A stretch of DNA of 37,234 nucleotides from a virus, in the IMG/VR virus record IMGVR_UViG_3300047491_000645, positions 1 to 37,234 of that record; one strand, given 5' to 3'. Made by a program: the position numbers and the translations under genes. The notes beneath the pieces were generated by a model, which saw only the letters and a program-made list of their open reading frames with translations, searched no databases and was not told the origin of the DNA. Below, piece after piece: positions 8,301 through 16,328 of the stretch. The number at the start of each line of letters is the position of its first letter. The first letter of the stretch is position 1.

Positions 8301-9049
8301 CTGCAACTCTGACTGGAGTTAATGCGATGAACTCCGCATCACAGAACATAACCGCAGGAGGAGCATCTGCTCAGAATTATATGCAGAATGGTGGAACACT
8401 CTTCCAGCAGTTAGTACAGGGCGCAGGCGGAACCATCACTGAGAGTGGTGTATCATTTAAGAATAATGTTGGGCAAGCACTTAATACCTTCGGTAGCGGA
8501 ATCATGGGGCTATTTGGAGGAGGCGGAGGCGCGTCCTACAACACTGCAAGCGGTACATGGACTAGTACCTCATCTAGCGTAGGGGGCAATAGTAGTGCCA
8601 ACTATGGTGGGATGAGTGGTTTGTGGAACGTCGGTTCTAACAATGTTGGAACTAATGCCTGGTGGGTTGGAACGGGTGCAACCGCAGGCTACCAGTACCA
8701 AGGCAACCAGGGATCAAAAGTATCCTGGGGAGGAGCAGCGGCTTCCAACGCAGCTAGAGGTTACAGCGGTGGCGGCGGCTACAGCGGTGGATTCGGCAGC
8801 GTAACTTTTGGTGGAGTTAGGCTCGCTGAAGGTGGAATCGTAACTCGGCCTACACTTGCAGTGGTAGGTGAAGCAGGCGAAAAAGAGGCTGTAGTGCCTC
8901 TGTCAAAGGCAGCCGAGATGGGATTCGGAGGCGCTGGTAACATGATGGCTCACAGCCACAACATCATCGTGGACGGTAGAGTTTTAGGCCAGGCTGCTGG
9001 AAGTGCGATTATTAAGGAGACCAGGAAGGCTGGTATGAAGGTGCGTTAA
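5372..9049 (+). CDS. Tail tape measure protein (1225 aa)
   Basis: The longest gene of the window, directly after the chaperones. The N-terminal 60 residues (VVDMTLDSSKFSSSLKKAES) and the region about 85-330 (DIARSSATLAASG, NEEQLIRGNIAMMGLRKEFG, AFRSMFTVFTSG, YKRAALAGDLFGSYG) match the conserved core of phage tape-measure proteins (TP901 type). Hydrophobic stretches follow in the middle, then a long Gly/Ser/Gln-rich section, and a C-terminal EGGIVTRPTLAVVGEAGEKE typical of the family. It sets tail length; at about 1.5 angstrom per residue a tail near 180 nm is expected. The stop lies in a hairpin loop at 9038-9056. Confidence 0.93.
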   Translation: MANVGNLVVDMTLDSSKFSSSLKKAESEATASASKIEGTFTKLGGAIATGLAVAGAAAVTAGGASVRYAADQEAAFMRVNKVMDIAVDKQDAFKSSIRDLSNKYGQSTEDIARSSATLAASGRYKNIEELVAGTETLIKASTAWNMGAEQTADYLTQIANGYNMTNDQVARYSSSVAELADASGANEEQLIRGNIAMMGLRKEFGMGIDDVNGMTAAFAEMGVQPEMMATAFRSMFTVFTSGSKPALEAMAELGITQEEYNQAVREGKLPEFFAKVSQKLGTVTNEYKRAALAGDLFGSYGRNLANKLPDAMGKVTEYTQISTRAFQENTRTTIEAEKQLGTFWGQYDRVMSGIKNTMAGLGDNLLAPLTGGLTQVADLLALTSKGDWAGAFDKISASISSINWGGIMEGAQAAIQGALAALQGMDWSRLAIGALDAIYDLGRQVADALGRINWSSAANTAIQAMAGAFRTAINVSLDIGSWIAAKLRTIDSTSVRVFGQQLGSALVGAIQTSITEIGKLFQDLPGMVSKWFGNMSSISSDLARIGGEFVKGISDPIITGMKLLGATVLDSVSGAIAGGLNAMGGIVETAVNAILDGVQSIVRTVGGAYVKLDELTGGRLPDYDLTGYTRPEFSVLKSATGTDFRGSLGGGSDLFSTTLARMRSSGQTYSYLGAVGALENVIKQPLSQSQLAQVAAIWPKSGTVTPTPGAAVTGNVGGYNPSTWLNNLIGLETSMMGGVNPLLPTGGYQTGAAAQSNAASVASLGGQWTGGVVPVYVTNMGAGGMGGSGGSYGANYGYGTPKQFTGNVTPGGPGIGAVSTEGEFTSVEIDTCQIDSFGMTPGLGQYLANAGVWKPIEGASTSEALANIIGYQGNYAQGGGNITPTVAIGTISKAIKQSQDLANKSQLNTYQQAGEIQVGNAQQSAYLTQNAAQMDAQSRVFASQDWSATNQQVNQQYLATQQAVGSAWANSVVQQGTATLTGVNAMNSASQNITAGGASAQNYMQNGGTLFQQLVQGAGGTITESGVSFKNNVGQALNTFGSGIMGLFGGGGGASYNTASGTWTSTSSSVGGNSSANYGGMSGLWNVGSNNVGTNAWWVGTGATAGYQYQGNQGSKVSWGGAAASNAARGYSGGGGYSGGFGSVTFGGVRLAEGGIVTRPTLAVVGEAGEKEAVVPLSKAAEMGFGGAGNMMAHSHNIIVDGRVLGQAAGSAIIKETRKAGMKVR

Positions 9050-9056
9050 GCACCTT
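9038..9056 (+). terminator. Hairpin at the tape-measure stop codon
   Basis: Stem AAGGTGC/GCACCTT with loop GTTAA, which contains the TAA stop; a T-rich but broken tract follows. Partial terminator or RNA-stabilising hairpin. Confidence 0.5.
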
Positions 9057-9079
9057 TCATTTAATTTAAGGTGATTTAA

Positions 9080-10645
9080 TTGGCAACATATACAACGCGC
9101 AATAATTTGACTAAGCCAGGTTACTCGGACGCGGCTGACATTGGTGTTATAAATACCGATTTAGATACCATCGATGCAGCTCTCGCGAAGAGCGAATGGG
9201 CAAAGGCTGCTGCACCCACAGCTGGAGATGACTCCGACGATGGGTATGCAGTAGGATCATGGTGGTATGATACCACCGCTCATGAATTGTATAGCTGTGA
9301 GGATAATACTAAGGCTGCTGCAGTTTGGAACCTTATATACCCACAGGGATCTAGCGCGCACACAGCAGCTGCTGCTCCTACCGTAAATGATGACGCTAAC
9401 GATGGGTACGTAATAGGGAGCTTATGGGTAGATACCAGCACGGATTATGTTTATATTGCTGCGGATGTTACTGTTGGTGCTGCAGTGTGGCAACAGGTAT
9501 ATCCACAGGCCTCTAGTGCACACACTTCTACCAATACCCCCACGGTAAATGATGATACTGATGCTGGGTACTCAGAAGGCAACATATGGGTAGAAACTGA
9601 TGTGGATGCCTATTATATCGCTACGGATGTGGCTAAGGGTGCTGCAGTGTGGCGCAAGGGTATGATGCTCGGATCTGATGGTAAGCTGACTGCAGATTGG
9701 GATGCTGGCGCTAAGAATATAACTACTACTGGGGTTGTAACGGCTAATACCTTTGAGGCTAAGCAGTCTACTGGAACAGCACCTTTCACAGTATCTTCGA
9801 CCACTAAGGTAACCAGCCTAAATGCTGATCAGTTAGACGGCCTGGATGATACTGCTTTCTTAAAACAATCCTTAGCAGATGCTGCTGGAGACGTAATCGT
9901 AGCTTCTGGATCAGATACTTGGGCTAAGCTCGCATCTCCGGCCAGTAATCAACGCAACGGCTCCTCCTTAAGGTATTGTGACCTAGCCAGTAATAGTGTT
10001 TCATGGCAGGCACCTTGGAAGACTTGGATTCAACAAGATGGTACTAGAGTAAGCAATACTAGCTTTAAAGTTACAGATACAGGAAATGCTCAGCTTCTTG
10101 ATAGCGTTTTTAGACGTGGTACTGTTATAAGATGGACAGAATCTACCGTCGCAAAATATGCTATGATATCTGCGGCCGGGTCTTATGCATCTGATGAAGT
10201 TACTTGGAATATACTTGGTAACACCATGGCTTCTATTGATGCAGATTCACTCTACATCTCTCCACCCGGTACAGCCCAGTTTATGGAATGGGTATTACCA
10301 GGTACAATGACTTCTTCTGCTGGTTCTTACATAGGAAGACGGCACTTCGCACCGAATGCGTTCTATCCATTAGCTATAGGTGCATTTTGTATCACTCAGG
10401 GTACGGGTACCGGTAACAATACCTTTAACGTACAAGATGATACCTCTGGTATAGCCACTGTTAGCTTAGCTGCTTCTACTGGTAACAACCTGGTTGCAGC
10501 CACTGCACCAGGTACTGCTGTAGCTATAGATAGTACCATGACAGTAGACTGTTCAGCAGTCACCGCTACTACGCCATGTTCAGAGGTTTATATAAGACTT
10601 TACTATGTATATGCTTCTGAGTTAGCCAGATTTATAAGCACGTGA
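9080..10645 (+). CDS. Tail fibre protein with three tandem repeats (521 aa)
   Basis: Begins at a TTG placed correctly after AAGGTGATTTAA; no ATG fits. The N-terminal motif YTTRNNLTKPGYSD, then INTDLDTIDAAL, is the usual base of phage fibres. Residues about 39-200 hold three repeats of about 54 residues, each with P-T-x-x-D-D, G-Y-x-x-G-x-x-W, Y-I-A-x-D-V and A-A-V-W. A linker with GTAPFTVSSTTKVTSLNADQ and LDGLDD follows, a form common in trimeric fibres. The C-terminal 250 residues are beta-rich and probably form the receptor-facing head. Likely attached to the tail tip coded next door. Confidence 0.75.
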   Translation: MATYTTRNNLTKPGYSDAADIGVINTDLDTIDAALAKSEWAKAAAPTAGDDSDDGYAVGSWWYDTTAHELYSCEDNTKAAAVWNLIYPQGSSAHTAAAAPTVNDDANDGYVIGSLWVDTSTDYVYIAADVTVGAAVWQQVYPQASSAHTSTNTPTVNDDTDAGYSEGNIWVETDVDAYYIATDVAKGAAVWRKGMMLGSDGKLTADWDAGAKNITTTGVVTANTFEAKQSTGTAPFTVSSTTKVTSLNADQLDGLDDTAFLKQSLADAAGDVIVASGSDTWAKLASPASNQRNGSSLRYCDLASNSVSWQAPWKTWIQQDGTRVSNTSFKVTDTGNAQLLDSVFRRGTVIRWTESTVAKYAMISAAGSYASDEVTWNILGNTMASIDADSLYISPPGTAQFMEWVLPGTMTSSAGSYIGRRHFAPNAFYPLAIGAFCITQGTGTGNNTFNVQDDTSGIATVSLAASTGNNLVAATAPGTAVAIDSTMTVDCSAVTATTPCSEVYIRLYYVYASELARFIST

Positions 10646-10655
10646 GGTGATTAAA

Positions 10656-11426
10656 ATGGGAGATTGTTGGATAGGAGAACCCGCCCAGCCAGGCTGTGTG
10701 GCCTGCTGGGGGTTGAACGGAGGCACTACTGACGTTTTGGGGAACCACAATGCGTCTTCTAGCGCCAATGTAACGTATTCTTTCGTGAATGGAAGCCCAG
10801 GAGGTCAGGGAGGAGGTTCTACTACCGCGTATGGAAATGGTAGCTCTACCTATATTGCTTTACCTAATAATGCTGCACTAAAGATGACCAACCCGTGTGT
10901 ATCTATTTGGATTAAAACTAATACTACGGATGTAGATGCCATATGTAATAATTTTGCTCTGGCCTCCTCTAAATACTATGGATTTGGATTCTGGCTTACG
11001 TCTTCTGCACCTGTAGGAAGAGTAGAGATGATATCTGGTAGAGGAACAGGTACCGTTGCAGGCACAGATTACTCTGTAGCGTTTAGTTCAAGTACCTATA
11101 ACGATAACAATTGGCACCACCTTTTAGCTGGGCATAAAGCAGGCGACGGTATATACTTCTATAAAGATGGTGTAGCTGATGGGTATTATGCTTGGGCATA
11201 TTCAGTGGGATATACCAGTACGCAGAATCCAAGAATATTCTGTAGGAACGACGCTGGCACTAATTCTGACTGGTTCTTAGGGTATTTAAACTCTGTCACT
11301 TGGATAGACTCAGCTAATATATCTAATGCTAATTGGGCTAAGTCCGTATACCATTGGGCCAGGTATGGTGGTATTGGCAATTATGGAGATGTGTCAGGAT
11401 ATGGGTTTACTGACGGTGGATGTTAA
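10656..11426 (+). CDS. LamG/concanavalin-like tail lectin (256 aa)
   Basis: Start ATG at 10656, 6 bases after GAGGTGATT. The 256-residue protein shows the laminin-G-like jelly-roll pattern: GGSTTAYGNGSSTYIALPNN, then ALKMTNPCVSIWIKTN, NDNNWHHLLAGHKAGDGIYF with YKDGV, and a final strand FLGYLNSVTWIDSANIS. Such domains bind sugars. Combined with the neighbouring fibre and hub genes, an adhesin that recognises the glycosylated archaeal cell surface is likely. Its stop overlaps the hub start (TAATG). Confidence 0.75.
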   Translation: MGDCWIGEPAQPGCVACWGLNGGTTDVLGNHNASSSANVTYSFVNGSPGGQGGGSTTAYGNGSSTYIALPNNAALKMTNPCVSIWIKTNTTDVDAICNNFALASSKYYGFGFWLTSSAPVGRVEMISGRGTGTVAGTDYSVAFSSSTYNDNNWHHLLAGHKAGDGIYFYKDGVADGYYAWAYSVGYTSTQNPRIFCRNDAGTNSDWFLGYLNSVTWIDSANISNANWAKSVYHWARYGGIGNYGDVSGYGFTDGGC

Positions 11427-13297
11427 TGTGGGTATCCATCGCCGGAGTAGACTACTTCTCTGGTGACACTTGGGGAGATGTCAAAGCACACACCTGGGTG
11501 ACCTTGTTTGATAACTATACATGGGCCATGGTGTTAGACCCACATGATAACAAGCTTCTAGCATCACCCCAGCCCGCTGTCAGAGACTTAGTTGAATCCA
11601 GAACCTCGGCTGAATTCTCCATTATAGATTTCAGCCATGCCTACTCTTTTTATAAGGGTCAGTACGTAGAGATAAAGGACCATGATTTAGATATTATATT
11701 TGAAGGTTTTATCGAGGAGGTTACTCAAGAGAGGATGTCCCCAGATGGGGTTATTATCCATAACGTATCCTGTACGGACAACCACTACTTGGCAGATAAG
11801 ATTCTTCTAGCTAAAGGTTTTGATGGTGCTACATACCCAACTATAGCTGATATAGTTACATACATAGTAGAGAATGTGCTAGATGGTGAAGGGGTACTAG
11901 CTGGAACAATAGTCGACCCAACCGAAGTAGACCAGATATCCTTTGATTATGTGCCCTGCTCGGAAGCGCTAGATCAGCTGGCCACATATGGTAACTGTAC
12001 ATGGTATATCGACTTCGATAAAACACTCCACTTCTATGAGAGATCCTCGGTTGCAGCAGACTGGAGTATAACTGAAGTAGGTGGCGTCATGTCTGATGTG
12101 CTGTGGGACTCGTTCAGATATACATCGTCAGCTCCAGAGTATAGGAACTACCAGTATGTGCGAGGAGGGTTTGGAAAAACCGCTATTCAGACTGAGTATT
12201 TCCCAGGAGATGGTACAACTAGAAACTTCCCCATAGCTTATAAACCCGCTGAGGAACCAGATGTTTATGTTAGTACGGATAAGGGTGTTAACTATACCTT
12301 AAAGACTGTGGGTATAAAAGGAGTGGAGACGGGTAAGGATTGGTACTGGTCGGCAAATGATCAAATCATAGCTCAGGACTTTGGTGGAACTGTATTAGCC
12401 GCGGATTCTGGTGCAACAGGTGGCAGATTAAAGGTTGTATACTATGGTTTATATCCAATCATTACTACAGCAGTAGATTTCACTCAGGTTCTTGATAGGA
12501 AATCTGTGGAAGGTGGAGGCAGTGGGTATGTCCAGGCCTTGATCGATGACTCTCTTATAACTACCGAAGACGCAGGCATGGCTAAAGCGGATGCACTACT
12601 AAGTCATTATGCTCAGGTAGGTAATAAGATAGAGTATATAACCACCAGGAAGGGTTTAGAGGTTGGTGTTTTACAGCATATCGAAAGCACTATCCATGAT
12701 ATCGATGATGACTTCCTAATCACCGGATTAGAAAAGGTCGCAGTCTTCTTAGACTCTTCCGATCCAGATAATCATATAACCCACTATAGGGTAACTGCCG
12801 TAAGTGGTCCAGTAGAGGACTATTGGTCTAAGGTATTCCTGAAATTCAGTCAGACCAAGACGCCTTTGGTGAGCAGCTCTGCCACAAATGTGGTTCTGAT
12901 TCCGCTGGCTTATACCCACGATTGGCTCGTTGGAGATACTCCGAATATCTGGACATGCGCTCTGCCAGATGGGACCTATACCCCCTCTAGCCCGTCATTC
13001 CCAGGATTTGATGTAGACCATGGTCCAACATACCTATCCTTGTGGAATTCTGGCGTAGAACTTTTTAGGAAATACCTAACTAGCCAAACGTATGTAGCTG
13101 ACACTTCGTTCACGACTATATGGTATTTAAACCCTGGAGAAGCTAACTTCGCTTGGGACGAAATCAGAATCTTTGGTGGTGATGCTGCGACTAGTACGCT
13201 CGGTACAGGTACTGAACTCTATACAATTGGCTCTAGCGCATATACCAAGAACTCGTTAGAGGCTCTACAGATAACGGTTATCGATTACCATTGGTAA
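11426..13297 (+). CDS. Tail hub / baseplate protein (623 aa)
   Basis: Chosen start is the ATG at 11426, overlapping the previous stop and 6 bases after GGTGG; an ATG at 11420 is the alternative. The sequence has the order of siphovirus tail-hub proteins (gp27/Dit-Tal-like): an N-terminal beta domain (SAEFSIIDFSHAYSFYKGQY, VEIKDHDLDIIFEGFIEEV), a middle with YPTIADIVTYIVENVLDG, then SEALDQLATYGNCTWYIDFD and TLHFYERSS, all typical of the hub, and a later section with AKADALLSHYAQ. It would close the end of the tube and hold the fibres. The stop is in the arm of a strong terminator hairpin. Confidence 0.72.
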   Translation: MWVSIAGVDYFSGDTWGDVKAHTWVTLFDNYTWAMVLDPHDNKLLASPQPAVRDLVESRTSAEFSIIDFSHAYSFYKGQYVEIKDHDLDIIFEGFIEEVTQERMSPDGVIIHNVSCTDNHYLADKILLAKGFDGATYPTIADIVTYIVENVLDGEGVLAGTIVDPTEVDQISFDYVPCSEALDQLATYGNCTWYIDFDKTLHFYERSSVAADWSITEVGGVMSDVLWDSFRYTSSAPEYRNYQYVRGGFGKTAIQTEYFPGDGTTRNFPIAYKPAEEPDVYVSTDKGVNYTLKTVGIKGVETGKDWYWSANDQIIAQDFGGTVLAADSGATGGRLKVVYYGLYPIITTAVDFTQVLDRKSVEGGGSGYVQALIDDSLITTEDAGMAKADALLSHYAQVGNKIEYITTRKGLEVGVLQHIESTIHDIDDDFLITGLEKVAVFLDSSDPDNHITHYRVTAVSGPVEDYWSKVFLKFSQTKTPLVSSSATNVVLIPLAYTHDWLVGDTPNIWTCALPDGTYTPSSPSFPGFDVDHGPTYLSLWNSGVELFRKYLTSQTYVADTSFTTIWYLNPGEANFAWDEIRIFGGDAATSTLGTGTELYTIGSSAYTKNSLEALQITVIDYHW

Positions 13298-13310
13298 CCG
13301 TTATCTTTTT
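13270..13310 (+). terminator. Intrinsic-type terminator after the tail hub gene
   Basis: Eleven-base stem GATAACGGTTA (13270-13280) with TAACCGTTATC (13295-13305), followed at once by TTTTT. The hub stop codon TAA is the first triplet of the 3' arm. It separates the hub from the collar fibres. Confidence 0.75.
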
Positions 13311-13321
13311 GAGGTGATTTA

Positions 13322-14050
13322 ATGGTAACAACTGGATACTACACCAAACACACTTGGGTAGAATATGCTGGCACTGGAGTTCAAAAGGCAGGCTGGCTGA
13401 ATAACGCTGAGACACAATATGATGAGGTAGCATATCAATATAATACAATAATTACCCATAGTGCATCTTATTACACTAAAGCTACGTGTGATAGTAAGTA
13501 CTGGACTAGTTCCACCGATGGCACTGGTAGTGGGTTTGTCTGTGAAACACTGGATGGATATACTATAGCCCAGCTTAGTGCTCAGATGGTTCCTACAGGA
13601 ACGATAATGATATGGTCTGGAGCTATAGTGGATATTCCTTCCGGGTGGGCGATCTGTAACGGAACGAGTTCTCCGGATTTGAGAGATAAATTCCCTATAG
13701 TAGCTGGAAATTTATATGGCCAAGGAACTACGGGTGGAGCCGCTACCGTCCAATCTACTGCTGCATCCGTCACTATAGGTACACATGCACTGACTCTATC
13801 TGAATTGGCTAGCCACACGCATACCTATACTGATTACACTCCAAGGTTTGTATCTAATTTACCTAGCTATCAGGGGTCGTCTGTATCTCAAAATATAAAT
13901 GCAGATCATAGCCATACCTCTACATCGACCAACGCCTACACTACTAGCCCAACAGCCCATGGCCACTCAGGATCGACTATGAGCGGAGATACAACCACAG
14001 GTAATAACTTACCTCCATACAAGGCCTATGCTTACATAATAAAAACGTGA
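13322..14050 (+). CDS. Short tail fibre with collar domain, copy 1
   Basis: 242 residues. The C-terminal two thirds is a phage tail-collar domain: GTIMIWSGAIVDIPSGWAIC, NGTSSPDLRDKFPIVAG, histidine pairs SHTHT and DHSHT and AHGHS, and the ending NLPPYKAYAYIIKT. In T4 gp12 and relatives such His-x-His pairs bind metal in a trimeric receptor-binding tip. The N-terminal 80 residues (STDGTGSGFVCETLDGYTIA) are the shaft. Two related genes follow without gaps, so the particle may carry three versions of the tip. Confidence 0.85.
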   Translation: MVTTGYYTKHTWVEYAGTGVQKAGWLNNAETQYDEVAYQYNTIITHSASYYTKATCDSKYWTSSTDGTGSGFVCETLDGYTIAQLSAQMVPTGTIMIWSGAIVDIPSGWAICNGTSSPDLRDKFPIVAGNLYGQGTTGGAATVQSTAASVTIGTHALTLSELASHTHTYTDYTPRFVSNLPSYQGSSVSQNINADHSHTSTSTNAYTTSPTAHGHSGSTMSGDTTTGNNLPPYKAYAYIIKT

Positions 14051-14059
14051 GGTAAAAGA

Positions 14060-14761
14060 ATGACAACTTATACTCCTACTACTTGGGCGGTATCGACTAG
14101 GATTACTGCAACAGCGTGTAACAATTTCGAAACCCAGTATGATGCTTGTATGGCTGATTTTGTAACTGGGCACAATCATGATACCAGGTACTATTTAAAA
14201 TCACCTTCTGATGCTACTTTTTATAATACTGGGTTCATGGGTAGCGGCTCAGGAGCCGATGCAGATCTATTAGATGGTCATCATGCGTCGGAAGCTATAG
14301 CTGCTGGTTTACCTGTTGGAATGATTGTTTGGTGGTCTGGAACAGCTGGAACTATACCTACCGGGTGGAAAGCTTGTAATGGGCAGACAGATACTACAGA
14401 TTATCGTGATTATTTTGTAGTTGGGGCTGGTTCTACCTATTCCGTTAAAGGTACTTTGGGTTCGTCCAGTGTCACTCCAACAGGCACTGTCACTATTGGT
14501 GGTACTACTCTAGATGACACCCAAATACCAGCACATACACATACGTTTACAGATGTGTATTCAGTCTATGATGCTGGGCCATATGATTATACCGATGGTC
14601 AAGCGGGAGGATCTTATAACCCTACTACCAACAGCAGAACAAGTAATGCCTCAGGGTCAAGTAACGCTCACGACCACTCCACGGGATCTTCAGTTACCTA
14701 CAACAGTGAGTCTAACATACCTCCATACTATGCCTTATACCTAATTAAGAAGGTGTCTTAA
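14060..14761 (+). CDS. Short tail fibre with collar domain, copy 2
   Basis: 233 residues, paralogue of the previous gene. N-terminus YTPTTWAVSTRITATACNNF with FETQYDACMADFVTGHNHD is shared with copy 3; the shaft contains GSGADADLLDGHHASE, a motif common in trimeric fibres. The collar block is GMIVWWSGTAGTIPTGWKAC, NGQTDTTDYRDYFVVGAG, then HTHTF, HDHS and NIPPYYALYLIKK. Starts after GAGGTAAAAGA. Probably a trimeric receptor-binding protein at the tail end. Confidence 0.83.
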   Translation: MTTYTPTTWAVSTRITATACNNFETQYDACMADFVTGHNHDTRYYLKSPSDATFYNTGFMGSGSGADADLLDGHHASEAIAAGLPVGMIVWWSGTAGTIPTGWKACNGQTDTTDYRDYFVVGAGSTYSVKGTLGSSSVTPTGTVTIGGTTLDDTQIPAHTHTFTDVYSVYDAGPYDYTDGQAGGSYNPTTNSRTSNASGSSNAHDHSTGSSVTYNSESNIPPYYALYLIKKVS

Positions 14762-15457
14762 ATGAGCTATACTCCTACTGTATGGACTGATGCTACTGCA
14801 CTTACGACTACTAACCTTGATCACTTAGAGTCCCAGTATAGCGCTGCATCTACCGATTTCGCGGCACATAACCACGATACTCTCTATTATACAAAAACGC
14901 AAATGGAGTCGACTTTTTGGTATAGTGGTAACGACGGAGCAGGATCAGGGTGCGATGCAGATTTAATGTATAAATCTACAGGAAATATACATTACTCTGA
15001 TTTAGCCACACTGGGTGCTACTACTGGAGTTATAGCTATGTGGGAAGGAGCAGTCGGAACTGTACCTTCGGGATGGCATGTATGTGATGGAACTTCAGGC
15101 ACTATAGATTTACGGGATCAGTGGGTAATAGGCGCAGGATCTACATACGCTGTCGGAGCATCTGGAGGTAGTGCTACCAGGTCTGATTCAGATACAATAA
15201 CTGTAGCGTCGCACGTACTGACTACTTCAGAGTGTCCAGAGCACTCGCATACCTTAACGGATTACTATGCGGATACCATAAAGCACACTGAGGTATTGTA
15301 CTATGGTCAGTATATATACAAACAGGCTACTCTTACTGGAACACTAGCCACCACTGGTGGAGGATTGGGTCACGGACACACTTCATCGGCTTGTGTTAAA
15401 AGCTCAGTAGAAAATAAGCCTCCTTCAGTAGCCTTGTACTATATACAGAAGACTTAA
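14762..15457 (+). CDS. Short tail fibre with collar domain, copy 3
   Basis: 231 residues; starts on the base after the TAA of copy 2, with AGGTGT inside the end of that gene as binding site. Collar features: GVIAMWEGAVGTVPSGWHVC, DGTSGTIDLRDQWVIGAG, HSHTL and HGHTS, and the ending NKPPSVALYYIQKT. The shaft part GAGSGCDADLMYKSTG is related to copy 2. Last gene of the + strand tail operon, facing the - strand operon across the terminator at 15543-15577. Confidence 0.83.
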   Translation: MSYTPTVWTDATALTTTNLDHLESQYSAASTDFAAHNHDTLYYTKTQMESTFWYSGNDGAGSGCDADLMYKSTGNIHYSDLATLGATTGVIAMWEGAVGTVPSGWHVCDGTSGTIDLRDQWVIGAGSTYAVGASGGSATRSDSDTITVASHVLTTSECPEHSHTLTDYYADTIKHTEVLYYGQYIYKQATLTGTLATTGGGLGHGHTSSACVKSSVENKPPSVALYYIQKT

Positions 15458-15542
15458 GTACTATGAAAGCGTATAGACAACCGAAGACGACGCGGATTAA
15501 AATAATGCCGCGCGAATAAAGAAATTTTTGCATAAAAAATAA

Positions 15543-15577
15543 GCCCGGAGTTTGACACTCCGGGCGTTTTTTGTTTT
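15543..15577. terminator. Bidirectional terminator between convergent operons
   Basis: Nine-base stem GCCCGGAGT (15543-15551) and ACTCCGGGC (15557-15565) with loop TTGAC. On the + strand TTTTTTGTTTTT follows; on the - strand TTATTTTTT follows. It lies between the tail operon (ends 15457) and the - strand operon (ends 15581), so it can stop transcription from both sides. Confidence 0.85.
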
Positions 15578-15580
15578 TAT

Positions 15581-15889
15581 TTAACTCGCCATGAAGGGGC
15601 GTGGTATAGCTGCTGATTTAGCCTTTACGGTTGACACATCTTCAAGCATAAGCTTAGTCTTGAGCCTATCGATTTCCAGGCCGGCTAGTCTCAGAAGTCT
15701 CTGGTATTCAAAGAGACTAGATTCGAACTTGCGAATGTCCTCCATCCTCTGGACATGTTTAGATGATCCTTCTTTTAAGGACTCTAGGTCTTGTTTCATC
15801 AGCTCCAATTCATCTTCCTTCTCAGCTAAGGCTAAGAAGGCTGTTTTATACGAGTTAAATACGGCATCTATCTCTTCTTCAGTTATCAT
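15581..15889 (-). CDS. Coiled-coil hypothetical protein (102 aa)
   Basis: Last gene of the - strand operon. The protein is almost wholly helical and charged (EKEDELELMKQDLESLKEG, KFESSLFEYQRLLRLAGLEI, DRLKTKL), with heptad-like leucines, so a coiled-coil oligomer is probable. Its start overlaps the end of the next upstream gene. No family recognised. The open + strand frame over the same bases is a shadow. Confidence 0.65.
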   Translation of the reverse strand: MITEEEIDAVFNSYKTAFLALAEKEDELELMKQDLESLKEGSSKHVQRMEDIRKFESSLFEYQRLLRLAGLEIDRLKTKLMLEDVSTVKAKSAAIPRPFMAS

Positions 15890-16013
15890 CTAAATCACTT
15901 GCCCAACAGTATCCAGTACCGAAAGCTTCTACATTGAAGGCACATAGTACTAAGGTACCTTCACCTACATCTATCACGCTTTGAAATGGACAATTTAATA
16001 ATAAGTCACACAT
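15879..16013 (-). CDS. Small cysteine-containing protein (44 aa)
   Basis: A 44-residue frame that fills the gap between two genes and overlaps both: its ATG shares one base with the upstream TGA (TGATG) and its TGA lies 11 bases inside the following gene. Four cysteines (C2, C8, C24, C36) could bind a metal, though the spacing is not a standard ribbon. The coupling on both sides is the main support. Function unknown. Confidence 0.55.
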   Translation of the reverse strand: MCDLLLNCPFQSVIDVGEGTLVLCAFNVEAFGTGYCWASDLDDN

Positions 16014-16189
16014 CAGTACCTCTGGTTGCGTATGTTCACCGGGTGAGTCCCCAGTCTCTTCTTATACTCTCTAAATAGCGTTACCAGGCATTTTGGACAG
16101 ACAGTAGTTCCAGACGCTTCGACTACTAGCTGGAAAAGCTCGCCATTTTTACCACAACCCATACATACTTTAGAACTTGGAAAAGGCAT
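16013..16189 (-). CDS. Zinc-ribbon protein (58 aa)
   Basis: The start at 16189 is chosen because it overlaps the upstream stop (TAATG) and has GGGGAG 5 bases before it; an in-frame ATG at 16201 has no such site. The protein has CMGCGKNGELF and TTVCPKCLVTLFREYKK, a four-cysteine ribbon, then a basic tail. Such small ribbons usually bind nucleic acid or partner proteins. Partner of the adjacent ribbon gene. Confidence 0.65.
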   Translation of the reverse strand: MPFPSSKVCMGCGKNGELFQLVVEASGTTVCPKCLVTLFREYKKRLGTHPVNIRNQRY

Positions 16190-16326
16190 TATACTCCCCA
16201 CTTCATACCATGATACGTCGCTCTATCTTTCTCTTCGTCTAGGTCACTAGCATAGCACTCCCAGCAGACATGGTCAGGCCCAAAAAAGACGAGGGGCTGG
16301 CTGCCACAACGTGGACAAGCAACCAT
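16189..16326 (-). CDS. Zinc-ribbon protein (45 aa)
   Basis: A 45-residue protein with MVACPRCGSQPLVFFG and HVCWECYASDLDEEK: two C-x-x-C pairs 16 residues apart, a compact zinc ribbon. It follows the 118-residue gene by two bases and its stop overlaps the next start, so it is well placed in the operon. No more specific function can be read. Confidence 0.65.
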   Translation of the reverse strand: MVACPRCGSQPLVFFGPDHVCWECYASDLDEEKDRATYHGMKWGV

Positions 16327-16328
16327 GG

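Noticed and set aside
9194-9660. Regular DNA repeats that could suggest a CRISPR array
   Set aside because: They are protein repeats of a tail fibre in one reading frame, about 160 bases long and diverged.
15463-15519. 18-residue basic frame after the last collar fibre
   Set aside because: No ribosome binding site, very short; cannot be separated from chance.
15591-15893. 100-residue + strand frame opposite the coiled-coil gene
   Set aside because: Shadow of the - strand gene; it starts behind a terminator and has no ribosome binding site.
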